In this document: one piece after another, positions 45,316 through 55,200 of the stretch
Numbering within the stretch: the stretch's first letter is position 1
How the letters are laid out: each line of letters opens with the position of its first letter
DNA from: Lepagella muris
GTDB taxonomy: Bacteria; Bacteroidota; Bacteroidia; Bacteroidales; Muribaculaceae
Assembly (NCBI RefSeq): GCF_004793975.1
Contig: NZ_SRYB01000025.1
Span: 13,255 to 77,254 of the forward strand
Length of the DNA stretch: 64,000 bases
Reading direction: 5' to 3'
Program-made: the position numbers and the translations under genes
Notes under the pieces: model-generated
What the model was told of the DNA's origin: nothing
Seen by the model: only the letters and a program-made list of their open reading frames with translations
Database searches by the model: none

Positions 45316-46290
45316 TTATTTCTGTCGGGATATTATGAAACTGAAGAGGTCGCGGAAGGATTCCTTCCATTCTGATTCCGGATAATTGTCGAGATACCTC
45401 TCGGCTTCCTGCTGCATCTCCGCCATACGGAAGTAGGCGTATTCTATACCTCCGTTTGCCTTAGCGAAGTCAATTAGGATAGCGATCTCCGAGTCGTTGA
45501 GATTGCCGCGTTTCAGCAGCTCCTTCATCTCCTGCGCCTGTTGTTGGGGGGCATTGGCGAGGGCATAAAGAAGAGGGAGCGTCACTTTCCCTTCGCGCAG
45601 GTCATTGCCGGTGGGTTTACCGATTGCGGGATCATCGAAATAGTCGAATATGTCATCCTTTATCTGGAAACATAGCCCGAGGAGCTCGGCATAACTCACG
45701 AGTGGAGCATATTCCTCGGCAGATGCTCCGGCAGCCTCCGCTCCCATTTTTGCGCAGTTCATGAATAGGGAAGCGGTCTTTTTTCTGATCATGGATATGT
45801 AGCTCGGCTCGTCGAAGTGATGGTCGCGGGCATTGCATATCTGGTCGATTTCCCCAAGCGACAACTCTTTGCCGAGGTCGGAGAGAGCGGCGATAATCTC
45901 AAGATTACCGGTGCGTATGCCTGCCGATAGGGCATTTGATACGAAATAATCGCCGACAAGCACGGCGAGATGATTTCCCCAGATGGAATTGATGGTCTGG
46001 CGTCCGCGACGCAGGGAAGTCTCGTCGACCACATCATCATGAATCAGCGAAGCGTTGTGAAGCATTTCAAGGGCGGCGCCGGCGTGAAGCACATGTTCGT
46101 TGACGTTGCCGAACAATGCGGCACTGAGGATCACCATTATAGGACGTATCTGTTTCCCTTTGACAGTGAGATAATTGGTTACCACTTGATTCATCAATTC
46201 GTTGGGTGTGTACAACGATTGATGTATAATGGAGTTCATCTCTCCCAATTCTTTTTTGAGGCGATTCTGAATTAAATTTAGCTGATCCAT
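45316..46290 (-). CDS. ispB: Polyprenyl diphosphate synthase (all-trans octaprenyl type)
   Basis: 324 aa from the ATG at 46288-46290. An upstream ATG at 46374 is rejected because the promoter element lies between the two. Aspartate-rich motifs: LIHDDVVDETSLRRG (first) and FQIKDDIFDYFDDP (second), with GKQIRPIMVIL and KVTLPLLYAL. The enzyme elongates farnesyl diphosphate to the quinone side chain. It forms an operon with rnhB and is divergent from polA. The precise chain length is not readable. Confidence 0.92.
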   Translation of the reverse strand: MDQLNLIQNRLKKELGEMNSIIHQSLYTPNELMNQVVTNYLTVKGKQIRPIMVILSAALFGNVNEHVLHAGAALEMLHNASLIHDDVVDETSLRRGRQTINSIWGNHLAVLVGDYFVSNALSAGIRTGNLEIIAALSDLGKELSLGEIDQICNARDHHFDEPSYISMIRKKTASLFMNCAKMGAEAAGASAEEYAPLVSYAELLGLCFQIKDDIFDYFDDPAIGKPTGNDLREGKVTLPLLYALANAPQQQAQEMKELLKRGNLNDSEIAILIDFAKANGGIEYAYFRMAEMQQEAERYLDNYPESEWKESFRDLFSFIISRQK

Positions 46291-46338
46291 AAGAAAAAAG
46301 TATGCCGCGGACATTAGCGCGGTCATGCTAATCAATTG

Positions 46339-46346
46339 CAAAATTA
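46339..46346 (-). promoter_or_regulatory. -7 promoter element of the polyprenyl synthase-rnhB operon
   Basis: Minus-strand TAATTTTG, a perfect TAnnTTTG match, 48 bases upstream of the chosen start codon and downstream of the rejected one. Confidence 0.6.
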
Positions 46347-46413
46347 ATAAAATCTCTCTAACAACGGCACTCAATAAGGATTAATTTGCTAAATTAGCGG
46401 AAAATTTATCGAA

Positions 46414-49188
46414 ATGGATGAAAAACGCTTGTTCCTTTTGGACGCGTATGCGCTGATATTTCGCGCCTATTACGCGTTGATAAAAATGCCGCGTCTGACT
46501 CAGAGCGGCACCAATACGTCTGCAATCTTTGGATTCGTCAATACGCTTGAGGAGATTCTCCGTAAGGAATCTCCCACTCATATCGCGGTGTGCTTTGACC
46601 CGAAGGGACCCACCTTCCGCAGCGAGGCGGATGCCAGCTATAAGGCGGGTAGGGAAGCCACTCCGGAGGATATCCGATGGTCGATACCTATAATAAAGGA
46701 GATAATAAAGGCATACAACATACCGATCCTTGAGGTGGAGGGATTCGAGGCTGACGACGTGATCGGCACCATGGCAAAGCGTGCGGAGAAGGAGGGATTC
46801 ACCACGTATATGATGACTCCTGACAAGGATTTCGGACAGCTTGTCAGTCCTAACGTGATCCAATATAAGCCAGCCTACCGTGGTCAGGATTTCGAGCTAC
46901 GTGGGGAGAAGGAGGTGTGCGAACGTTACGGTCTCTCGAATACGTCGCAGGTGATCGACCTCCTTGCCCTGATGGGTGACAAGATAGACAACATACCGGG
47001 CTGTCCGGGTGTGGGTGAGAAGACGGCAGTCAAGCTGATTCAGGATTTCGGCAGTGTGGAGCAACTTCTGAACCGCACAGGAGAACTGAAGGGTGCGTTG
47101 AAGAGGAAAGTGGAGGAGAACGCGCAGCAGATCCGCGATTCATATTTCCTTGCCACGATCCGCACTGACGTGCCTATAGCGGAGGAGCCGGAGGAACTTG
47201 TCAGGAAACCGGAGGATAAGGATAAGCTGTTTGCAATATTCAAGGAGTTGGAGTTCAAGACTCTTCGTGACCGTGTGTCGAAACGCATAGCCTCGGAGAA
47301 GCCGATGCCCGCAGCCACAGCATCGTCATCCGGCGGTTTCCCGGCATCACTGTTTGATTTCGCGGATGAGGATCAGACGGCATTGCCGGAGGAGGAACAG
47401 ACGGAATGTCTGCCCGTCGATTGGAAATTGATAACCGATGGGAAGGAGGCGGAGAGTATTCTTTCAAAGATCTCCGTACTTCAAAGATGCGGCATCTGCA
47501 TGGTTGCCGAGGGTGAGAACGACATGACGGCGCAGGTGAAGGGCGTGGCAGTCGCACTCTCCGACACAGAGGGTGTCTATTTCCCGATAGAGTGTAGGAA
47601 TGGCATTGCGGGAGTGCTTGACGTGCTTTCGCGTGAGGATATTGAGAAGGTCACGGGTCAGTCGAAGCGTGATTACGTCCTTGCCTACAGATTGAGGAAT
47701 GACGGTGATGCCGGGATAAGAAACTATTATGACGTGTCGCTTGCCCATTACCTTCTTCAGCCGGAGATGCGCCATTCCATAGACACGCTTGCCCCGATAT
47801 ATCTCGGTTGCGAGGTGCTGCCGGAGCCGGTGTTGTCGGCGCGTCGTGGTGCTAAGAAACCGGCATTCACCCAGGAGGAGATTGCCCATTGGGCGTGTGA
47901 ACAGGCAGCTTTGTCGATGCGTCTTGCCGGACGTATGCGCAAGGAGGTTGAGAAGGAGGGGATGACGCATCTTCTTGAGAAGGTGGAGCTTCCACTTGCC
48001 GCAGTCCTTGCCGAGATGGAGATTACGGGAGTGAGGATAGACGTGGATGCACTCAACGAAGCCGCGTCCAATCTTGAGGCGCGTCTTGGAGTGCTTGAAT
48101 CGGATATCCACTCACTTGCAGGTGAGACGTTTAACGTCAGCTCTCCGGCGAAAGTGGGGGAGATACTTTTTGAGAAGCTGGGACTTGATCCAAAGGCGAA
48201 GAAGACAAAGACGGGTCAGTATTCCACGAGTGAGGAGATCCTTGAGAAAGTGGCGTCGAAGAATCCGATAGTCGGTAAGATCTTGGAATACCGTCAGCTC
48301 AAGAAATTGCTGACCACGTATCTCACCGCCCTTCCGGCGGCGATAAACCCGTCGACGGGTAAGGTGCATACTGTCTACAATCAGACTGTGACAGCCACGG
48401 GTCGCATATCATCCTCATCGCCTAATCTTCAGAACATACCCGTGAGGGAGGAGGAGGGCAGGGAGATCCGCCGTGCGTTTATCGCGGATGATGGTCATCT
48501 CTTCCTTTCGGCAGACTATTCCCAGATAGAGCTGCGTCTTGTGGCGGATTTCGCGAATGACGAGACAATGCTCAACGCTTTCCGTCATGGCGACGACATA
48601 CATGCCATCACGGCAGCCAAGATCTATCATAAGGAGCGGGATGAGGTGAGTCCGGATGAGCGACGCCATGCCAAGACTGCGAATTTCGGTATATTATACG
48701 GGATTTCGGCATTCGGTCTGTCGTCACGTCTGAATATCCCACGTGCTGACGCAAAGACGTTGATAGATAATTATTTTGAGATGTTTCCTACAATCAAACG
48801 CTATATGCAGGAGTCGATAGAGCTTGCGCGGGAGAAAGGCTACGTCGCCACGAAGATGGGGCGTAAACGCCGTTTGCCGGATATCAACAGTAAGAACCCG
48901 GTGGTGAGGGGTTATGCCGAGCGGAATGCCGTGAATGCCCCGATTCAGGGATGTGCAGCCGACGTGATAAAGGTGGCGATGGTGGATATTGCGGATAAGA
49001 TGAAGGTAGCCGGATTGAAGTCAAGGATGATCATGCAGGTGCATGACGAATTGAATTTCGACGTGGTCCCGGAGGAACTTCCGGTGCTTCAGAAGATAGT
49101 TGTAGAAGGTATGGAGGGAGCCTATTCGGGACAGGTTGCGCTGACCGCCTCGTTCGGAGTAGCCGACAATTGGCTGGATGCACACTGA
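46414..49188 (+). CDS. polA: DNA polymerase I
   Basis: 924 aa. The N-terminal 5'-3' exonuclease domain (1-290) carries FLLDAYALIFRAYYAL, CFDPKGPTFR, EADDVIGT, TPDKDFGQLV and the helix-hairpin-helix DNIPGCPGVGEKTA. The middle is the 3'-5' exonuclease-like domain (about 335-530). The C-terminal polymerase domain has TATGRISSSSPNLQNIPVR, DYSQIELR (motif A), RRHAKTANFGILYG (motif B) and MQVHDELNFDV (motif C). In the proofreading domain the first motif, normally D-x-E, reads MVAEGEN, so the catalytic Asp seems lost while later motifs are partly kept. It repairs gaps and removes RNA primers. Confidence 0.97.
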   Translation: MDEKRLFLLDAYALIFRAYYALIKMPRLTQSGTNTSAIFGFVNTLEEILRKESPTHIAVCFDPKGPTFRSEADASYKAGREATPEDIRWSIPIIKEIIKAYNIPILEVEGFEADDVIGTMAKRAEKEGFTTYMMTPDKDFGQLVSPNVIQYKPAYRGQDFELRGEKEVCERYGLSNTSQVIDLLALMGDKIDNIPGCPGVGEKTAVKLIQDFGSVEQLLNRTGELKGALKRKVEENAQQIRDSYFLATIRTDVPIAEEPEELVRKPEDKDKLFAIFKELEFKTLRDRVSKRIASEKPMPAATASSSGGFPASLFDFADEDQTALPEEEQTECLPVDWKLITDGKEAESILSKISVLQRCGICMVAEGENDMTAQVKGVAVALSDTEGVYFPIECRNGIAGVLDVLSREDIEKVTGQSKRDYVLAYRLRNDGDAGIRNYYDVSLAHYLLQPEMRHSIDTLAPIYLGCEVLPEPVLSARRGAKKPAFTQEEIAHWACEQAALSMRLAGRMRKEVEKEGMTHLLEKVELPLAAVLAEMEITGVRIDVDALNEAASNLEARLGVLESDIHSLAGETFNVSSPAKVGEILFEKLGLDPKAKKTKTGQYSTSEEILEKVASKNPIVGKILEYRQLKKLLTTYLTALPAAINPSTGKVHTVYNQTVTATGRISSSSPNLQNIPVREEEGREIRRAFIADDGHLFLSADYSQIELRLVADFANDETMLNAFRHGDDIHAITAAKIYHKERDEVSPDERRHAKTANFGILYGISAFGLSSRLNIPRADAKTLIDNYFEMFPTIKRYMQESIELAREKGYVATKMGRKRRLPDINSKNPVVRGYAERNAVNAPIQGCAADVIKVAMVDIADKMKVAGLKSRMIMQVHDELNFDVVPEELPVLQKIVVEGMEGAYSGQVALTASFGVADNWLDAH

Positions 49189-49210
49189 AGCCCCTAAAGC
49201 ACATCGCACT

Positions 49211-50302
49211 TTATGGGTTCCGGTAAATTTCTTCGAGCTTTTGGATGAAGGCGCGCCAGGCGAGGTTGGTGCGGAAAGTATTGAAAGCGCGTTCACCCAT
49301 ACGTTGGCGCAATTCAGGATCGGTAGCCAGCTTACGCATGGCATTGGCGAGTTGGAGCGCACTTCCGGGTGTTGTCAGGAATCCCTCCCTGCCGTCGGTT
49401 ATGTATTCCGGTTGCGCACCGTTGGAAGAGCATACCTGCGGACGTCCGCAAGCCATATATTCGATGTTTGCCAATCCGAAAGCCTCTTCCGTATGCGAGG
49501 GTAATACCCCGAAGTCAGACTTGGCAATCAGCTCCATGGGTTCGGGCGTCTGCTTATACCAGTCGATCATGTCCATTACGCCTCTTGTGATAGCGCGACG
49601 GCGCAGTTTGTCTACATAGTCAGGCGTTCCGCTCCCCACAATCTTCAGCCGTAGCCTCGACCCCTTTAGTATTGCCACCGCGTCGATGAGCGTCTCGAGT
49701 CCTTTTCCCGGTATCAGCGGACCATGAAACATGGCGCATATCGGACCCTTCTCAGTCTTTACAGGGAGGGTATCGGGAGCGGATAGAAGACTATTGTGCA
49801 ACACCGTCACCTTCTCTTTCGGGAAAGGCAACGGTTTGTCGTGCCATGTTGATAGGAAACGGTCGGCAGCCAGTTGCGACACGCATATAATTGCGTCGAG
49901 ATTGCGGTAAATCCTTCTGAACAGCCAGGAGTCGATACCCTTTTTCACCTTATGCCGGGTGGCTACCACCTTCACGTCCTTTCTTCCGGCAATCTTACGG
50001 GCGAGAAGCGCGGTGAACGCATTCCTGAAGCCGTGGGCATGAATGACAACACTATCCTTCTCACATTTCTTCAGGGTGTTGGCAATAAGTCTCACCGGGT
50101 GGAAATTAAACATATTCCCGATAGGGGTGTGCAGAAGAGCCACCCCCTCTTTCTCAAAGAAGGAATCCACCGCCTTCGCATCCCTCGTGACGGCATACAC
50201 CTTCCAGCCGCATCGGATGAAATGCCGGCAGATATCAAGAGAATATCTCTCGACCCCACCCCAGCGGTTGGCAGACAGAATATGTATCAGCGTTCTATTC
50301 AC
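49211..50302 (-). CDS. GT4-type glycosyltransferase
   Basis: 363 aa. It is a GT-B fold protein: the N-terminal domain starts ILSANRWGGVERYSLDICRHF, and the C-terminal domain has AMFHGPLIPGKGLETLIDAVAIL (sugar-nucleotide binding loop) and the E-x7-E motif in HTEEAFGLANIEYMACGRPQV. Such enzymes transfer sugars in lipopolysaccharide or capsule synthesis. The 3' end faces polA with 22 bases between. It stands alone, without other envelope genes nearby, so the acceptor is unknown. Confidence 0.9.
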   Translation of the reverse strand: MNRTLIHILSANRWGGVERYSLDICRHFIRCGWKVYAVTRDAKAVDSFFEKEGVALLHTPIGNMFNFHPVRLIANTLKKCEKDSVVIHAHGFRNAFTALLARKIAGRKDVKVVATRHKVKKGIDSWLFRRIYRNLDAIICVSQLAADRFLSTWHDKPLPFPKEKVTVLHNSLLSAPDTLPVKTEKGPICAMFHGPLIPGKGLETLIDAVAILKGSRLRLKIVGSGTPDYVDKLRRRAITRGVMDMIDWYKQTPEPMELIAKSDFGVLPSHTEEAFGLANIEYMACGRPQVCSSNGAQPEYITDGREGFLTTPGSALQLANAMRKLATDPELRQRMGERAFNTFRTNLAWRAFIQKLEEIYRNP

Positions 50303-50318
50303 TAAATTGCTTAATCCT

Positions 50319-50356
50319 AAAAAATCCGAGACAACATACTTGTCCCGGATTTTTTT
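50319..50356 (-). terminator. Terminator of the alanine-dehydrogenase-like gene
   Basis: Arms AAAAAATCCGAGACAA and TTGTCCCGGATTTTTTT with one mismatch and a short loop, followed on the minus strand by a T run. It begins 17 bases after the stop codon at 50373. Confidence 0.8.
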
Positions 50357-50372
50357 ATGAAATGGGTATTAT

Positions 50373-51482
50373 TCAGTTTGTGGCAGCGATCATCACCTTT
50401 ATATCAACCGAAGTCATGTTGATACAAGAAGCGACGAGTTTGTCGACCAGCTTGCCGTGGTAAGTGATGATTCCGCACTGCACACCCGGAGTCGTGGCAA
50501 TCATATTCTCGAATCCCCCCTTTATTAGGGCATCGCCAAAGAAGTTGACCAGAATATTTGATAGAGCCATAGCTACGGTGCGTGGCACGGAGATTGACGG
50601 GTGGGTCTCATCGAAATTGAGCACGTATACAGAATCCTTCAGAGCCACCGACAGGTTCTTGGGGAACTCAAACGGACGTGTGCATTGCCCGATTAGAATC
50701 ACGTCGGCACTCTTCACCTTATTATACAGCACCTTCGGATGAATGGCGATAGTGTTGAGCATATCGCCGCAACATTCTTTCGCCACCTGGAGAGCAGAGA
50801 TGTCGTTGTTCATCAGAGTGACGTATGCTCCGGCAGCCATAGCCGCCTTTGCGGCAGCGTATGCAATGTTGCCATCGCCGATGATGAGTATCTCACACGG
50901 ATTTATACCTGCCACTCCTGCAAGGAGCACCCCTTTGCCACCCCCCACGTATGATAGGAATTCCTGTGCGTATATTATTGCCCCGCGCCCGTCGATCTCA
51001 TCGATTACGTTAGCAAACACCGGCTCATCATTATAGCTGAGCATCTGGTCGAGGCATCCGGTGGTGATATGGCGTTCGAGAAGAGCCTTTATTACCGGAG
51101 CTTCAAAAAGGGCAGACCCCATCATGGTCAGTAGCGTCGCACCCTTCTTCATCTTCTTGACGTCCTTGGTGTGTAGGGGTTGATACGACAGCACGATGTC
51201 AGCCTGTAGAGCCTCCTCACGCGAAACGATCTCCACACCAAATTCCCGATAGGCGGAATCCGGGAAACTGATGTCGGTTGCTGCACCCTTCTCCATCAGT
51301 ATCCTGATGTCGGAGGAAGTCAGCAATCCGGAGCCTTCCGGAGTAAGGAGGAAACGTGTCTCGTCGGTGTCGGCGTAATTGCCTACGAGCCCTATAGTCA
51401 TCGACTTATGAGCGTTCTCTTGAATTATGGTCTTGGGCTGTGGTTCCAGCTCAACGGTGTTATTGGTGTCTTGCTCAGTCAT
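50373..51482 (-). CDS. Alanine dehydrogenase/PNT-family protein
   Basis: 369 aa. A charged N-terminal extension (about 25 residues) precedes MTIGLVGNYADTDETRFLLTP. The central Rossmann motif is ILIIGDGNIAYAAAKAAMAAGAYVTL, slightly changed from the usual GxGxxG, and the C-terminal part closes the fold (GIITYHGKLVDKLVASCINMT). The family converts pyruvate and ammonia to alanine or forms the alpha part of transhydrogenase; this member is divergent and the reaction is uncertain. It is a single gene with its own terminator. Confidence 0.75.
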   Translation of the reverse strand: MTEQDTNNTVELEPQPKTIIQENAHKSMTIGLVGNYADTDETRFLLTPEGSGLLTSSDIRILMEKGAATDISFPDSAYREFGVEIVSREEALQADIVLSYQPLHTKDVKKMKKGATLLTMMGSALFEAPVIKALLERHITTGCLDQMLSYNDEPVFANVIDEIDGRGAIIYAQEFLSYVGGGKGVLLAGVAGINPCEILIIGDGNIAYAAAKAAMAAGAYVTLMNNDISALQVAKECCGDMLNTIAIHPKVLYNKVKSADVILIGQCTRPFEFPKNLSVALKDSVYVLNFDETHPSISVPRTVAMALSNILVNFFGDALIKGGFENMIATTPGVQCGIITYHGKLVDKLVASCINMTSVDIKVMIAATN

Positions 51483-51652
51483 TGCCAGGAGAATAAAATG
51501 ATTTAGAATAGGGGAATCAGCCGGACGACGTCAATGTCGTGGCGTCAGGCAGAAGCATGGTGCGGCAAAGAGTCGCCGGCGATTACTTAGCCATACACAA
51601 AATTAGTAAAATGATTTAATTCTCACAATAGACCGATGATATTTTTAAACAA

Positions 51653-51725
51653 CTGTAATTTCGCAAGCTCCACTCCAGTCGTTTCTTAAATTTTAAATTC
51701 TAAATTTTAGATTCTAAATTCTAAA
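51653..51725. repeat. Diverged fragment related to the MITE end plus AT-rich heptamer steps
   Basis: 51653-51685 resembles the right terminal hairpin of the 169-bp element (TTTCGCAAGCT, then CACTCCAG and GTTT), but with several changes and without a detectable partner end. It continues into TTAAATTTTAAATTCTAAAT-like steps. It lies directly at the 3' end of aroK. It may be an old, decayed copy. Confidence 0.45.
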
Positions 51726-52253
51726 CTAAAAAGGATGCTCTTCAATAAATTTGGATATGTTTTCGTTGATTTGCCTTTTGTCTTCAAGCGAGTCGCCTTT
51801 CCAGATTATTCCCGCCATGGAATAGAAAGGCTCCCTTTTTTCAAGCTGAGTGGCAATAATCTCACGGATCTCCTCATCAGTACGTCCGGCTATGAGAGGG
51901 CGTTTCTCCCTTTTCCTTATCAGACGGGAGAAAAGGGTTTCATTGTCAGCGCGTAGCCATAGGGTGGTGCCGTGGAGGTTCATGTGCTCCATGTTGTCGA
52001 AGAAACAGGGTGTGCCACCGCCGCAGGATATTATCGTGTCGTTGAAATCAGCCACCTCATGAAGCATCTCGCGCTCAATCTTGCGGAAGCCCTCCTCACC
52101 ATAGCGGTCGAAAAGTTCCCTTATCGTGGCGTGATAACGCTGCTCGATGTAGAAGTCAAGATCAATGAAGGGGATTCCCGTGGCGGCAGAGAGAGCCTTG
52201 CCGAATGTGGTCTTTCCACATCCCATATATCCGATGATAAAGATAGGTTTCAT
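51726..52253 (-). CDS. aroK: Shikimate kinase
   Basis: 175 aa. Walker A GYMGCGKTTFGK is at residues 8-19, and the shikimate-binding residues include Asp and Arg in FIDLDFYIEQRY, EGFRKIE and SCGGGTPCF. The lid arginines are in LIRKREKRPLIAG. The enzyme phosphorylates shikimate in aromatic amino-acid synthesis. It starts 2 bases after the DUF2723 stop codon, so it is the distal gene of that operon. Length is typical. Confidence 0.95.
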   Translation of the reverse strand: MKPIFIIGYMGCGKTTFGKALSAATGIPFIDLDFYIEQRYHATIRELFDRYGEEGFRKIEREMLHEVADFNDTIISCGGGTPCFFDNMEHMNLHGTTLWLRADNETLFSRLIRKREKRPLIAGRTDEEIREIIATQLEKREPFYSMAGIIWKGDSLEDKRQINENISKFIEEHPF

Positions 52254-52255
52254 GA

Positions 52256-55200
52256 TTATTTATTTAATGATTTGTTGATATTCAGTGATTTCTTCTCTAA
52301 TTCCTCCAGACGTGGAATTATTGATATCAGACGACGACTGGAGTTGGATACGGTGTGCCTCCGTACCTTCGGTAACGATGCATAGAACTTCCTCCATTGG
52401 TATGCCTCGGCAAGCATCCTGTCGATGAGTCGGGAGGCTGTCTCTGCGTAGGAGGGGTCTTCAAGCATACGGGCACACGACAACATCAGTTCGGCAAACT
52501 CCATACCTTCATGGAATGTGGTGTCGGCGACAGTGAACGAAGCCGGAGATATTTCCGAATACGGGTGCAGTCTCTCGGCGTCAATAGCCAGCCGTATTCC
52601 ACCTGTGGTGTCGCCAGCCTCAATCATGTTGCGAGCGGCAATGATAAGCTCACCCCTCTGCCGACGGCGTTGGTCGGCTATCACCGGGTCGGAATATACC
52701 GTCTTCTCCCCGTAATCCCTCTCTATAGGAATTGCAGCCGCTTTCCGGAGCGTAGGCAGATATGTTGAGTCGGAGGCATCCGGGTCATACACCAGCATAT
52801 AAGGCATCCGTCGTGTGGCACTTTCGAACTCATGATAAAATTCCGTAGGCATGGATGATAGGAAACATATCCTCCGTGGGGATTTCTCCGACAGGTTGGT
52901 GGCTATCAGGTCAAGAAGCATCAGTTTCTTGAAGGGTAGCAATGATGAGCCGTTGGCAAGACGGCGCATGTCGATAGTCATCACCTCGTCGCGTGTCTTT
53001 CCGGGGAGAGTCACGAATCGGTGGAGTATGGTCGGTTCACCGCTCCGGTCGGCATACATCTCTTTCAGTGCGTCGATAGCCGGAATCGGCACGGTGTCGG
53101 CATCGGCAGCTATGCGCGTGTAGTTATATGCACCGTATAGGATGTCGGAGGGGTGTGCGGTGAGTCTGATACCCCTCTTCCCCTGCTTCATGAGATTGAC
53201 CACGTAGTCAGGCATAGCGAAATAGGAGGCGTCGATCACGGTGTGTTGCACTCCGGTCTCCATCACCTCCTGGGCAAACCATAGAGGGAATGTGAAATTG
53301 TCGCCATGGGTGAATATGATTGACGGCTGCTCATTAAGAAGGATATTTGAGGCGAAGTCGTAGGGCTCGCTTCTTCCTGATCGGTCATGGTCGTCGAAAT
53401 TCACGTAGCCCATAAACGCCGGAGGGAGTAGCGTTATTACGGTAGTCGCGGCAGTCGCCACCCATTGCCTGATATGCCTGCGTTGCGCCGTGCGGTATAG
53501 CCATAAAGCCAAGGCAGCCATTCCGAAGGCTATCCATATAGCGAATGCCATGTAGGAGCCTATAAATGAATAGTCGCGTTCGCGCGGCTCGCCGGGAGTC
53601 TGGTTGAGATAGACCACAATCGCCATACCTGTAAGCAGAAACAGCAGCAACACCACAGAGCATATACGCTTGCCCGTTTTTCCGGAACGCAGCAGGAATA
53701 TTATACCGATTATTCCCAATATCAGCGGTATGCCGAAATATACGTTCCTACCTGGATTATCGGAGGATGCATCGGAAGGCATAAGGCTTTGGTCGCCGAG
53801 CATGAGATTATCTAAGGCAGGTATTCCCGTAATGAAATTGCCATGGTCAATCTCCCCGGTTGATGGTATGTCGTTCTGTCGCCCCATGAAATTCCACAGA
53901 AGATAACGGAAATACATGTAGCCTACCTGATAGGAGAGGAAGAAACTAAGATTCTGAAGATATGTCGGGCGGTAGGATACCCCTTTCACCCGTTTGCCGT
54001 CGCTGTTAAGTCTACCTGCGGGCATACCGTCGGGGTCGAAAGTCTCCGACACCTCCACGGCAGTCATGTTCTGTTTTGTCATACCCACCCACGACTGATA
54101 ACTCTCCAGATAAGATGAAGAGTTACCCGTGATTCTTGGAAGCCACATATCGAGTTCCGGGGTGGTCACTCTTGAGAAGGTATAGTCGGAGAGTATATAT
54201 CCGCGTCGGCACTCGTCGGCTATCCTTGCGTTCTCGGCGGAATCTTCATGGGAGAGCATCCTGCTTCTGTAGCTGAAACGTGGGGAATCATATAGCGGCA
54301 CGAATTTAGGCTTACCCCTCTTCAGCACATATCGGGAATATGCCGGCACGCTGTCTGGTCCGGGGAATGACTCCTCCAGCATGGGACGACTGAATGGTGT
54401 GGCTCCGTAGAAAAGGGGCTTTGAGCCGTATTGGTCGCGTGAAATATATGAGGCGAGGGAGAATATATCGGTGGGTGGAGCCTCGTTCATCGGAGGTGCG
54501 GCGTGTCCCCTTATCAGAATAAGTGCGAAAGAGGAGTATCCGAGAATCACGACGGCAGTCATCCATAGCGGGATGGTCACTTTCACCGGATTCCATATCC
54601 GGGGGAGAGCCGCGATGCAGGTGGCAGCAAGCGAAAGGAGGAAGGCGAGGGGCAGACTGTTCTTGAATACGAATATCCCCGATAGCCAGACGAAGAGGAG
54701 GATAAAGGGGAGGGAAAGATGTTTAGGCAATCTTCCCGGAGTCAGCACCGCCGCGAGGAACGTAGCGGTGAGCACCACGAGATAGGCTATCGTGCCGGAG
54801 AAATAGGGGAGACCGAGCCTGTTGACCGCAAATAGCTCGAAGTCGGCAGCCCATGTGAGCACGCCGTTCATCATCCCGATGAGAATCAGTATGATGATGA
54901 CGAATGATGCCAATATCGCAATCAACCCTTTAAGAAAAGTATGGTTTGCCCCCGATCCATCGTCCGGATTTGTGCCAGACCTATTGCCTGACCTCTTGAA
55001 TGAGTATATCAGCGCAAGGGCGGGGATGCAGAGGAGGTTGAGCTGATGCACTCCGAGCGACAACCCCGTCAGATAGGCTATCAGTATGAGTATGCGGTAT
55101 TCGCGTGCGGCGGAATCTGCGGCATACCATCTTGTCATTAGCCACACCATCAGGGCGGTGATGAAGGTAGACATGGCATACACCTCCGACTCCACGGCAG

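Noticed and set aside
46291..46374. N-terminal extension of the polyprenyl synthase
   Set aside because: A -7 promoter element at 46339-46346 lies inside it, and homologues start at the MDQLNLIQ position.
47464..48111. 215-codon frame antisense within polA
   Set aside because: It lies wholly inside the DNA polymerase I gene in a shadow frame with no recognisable motif.
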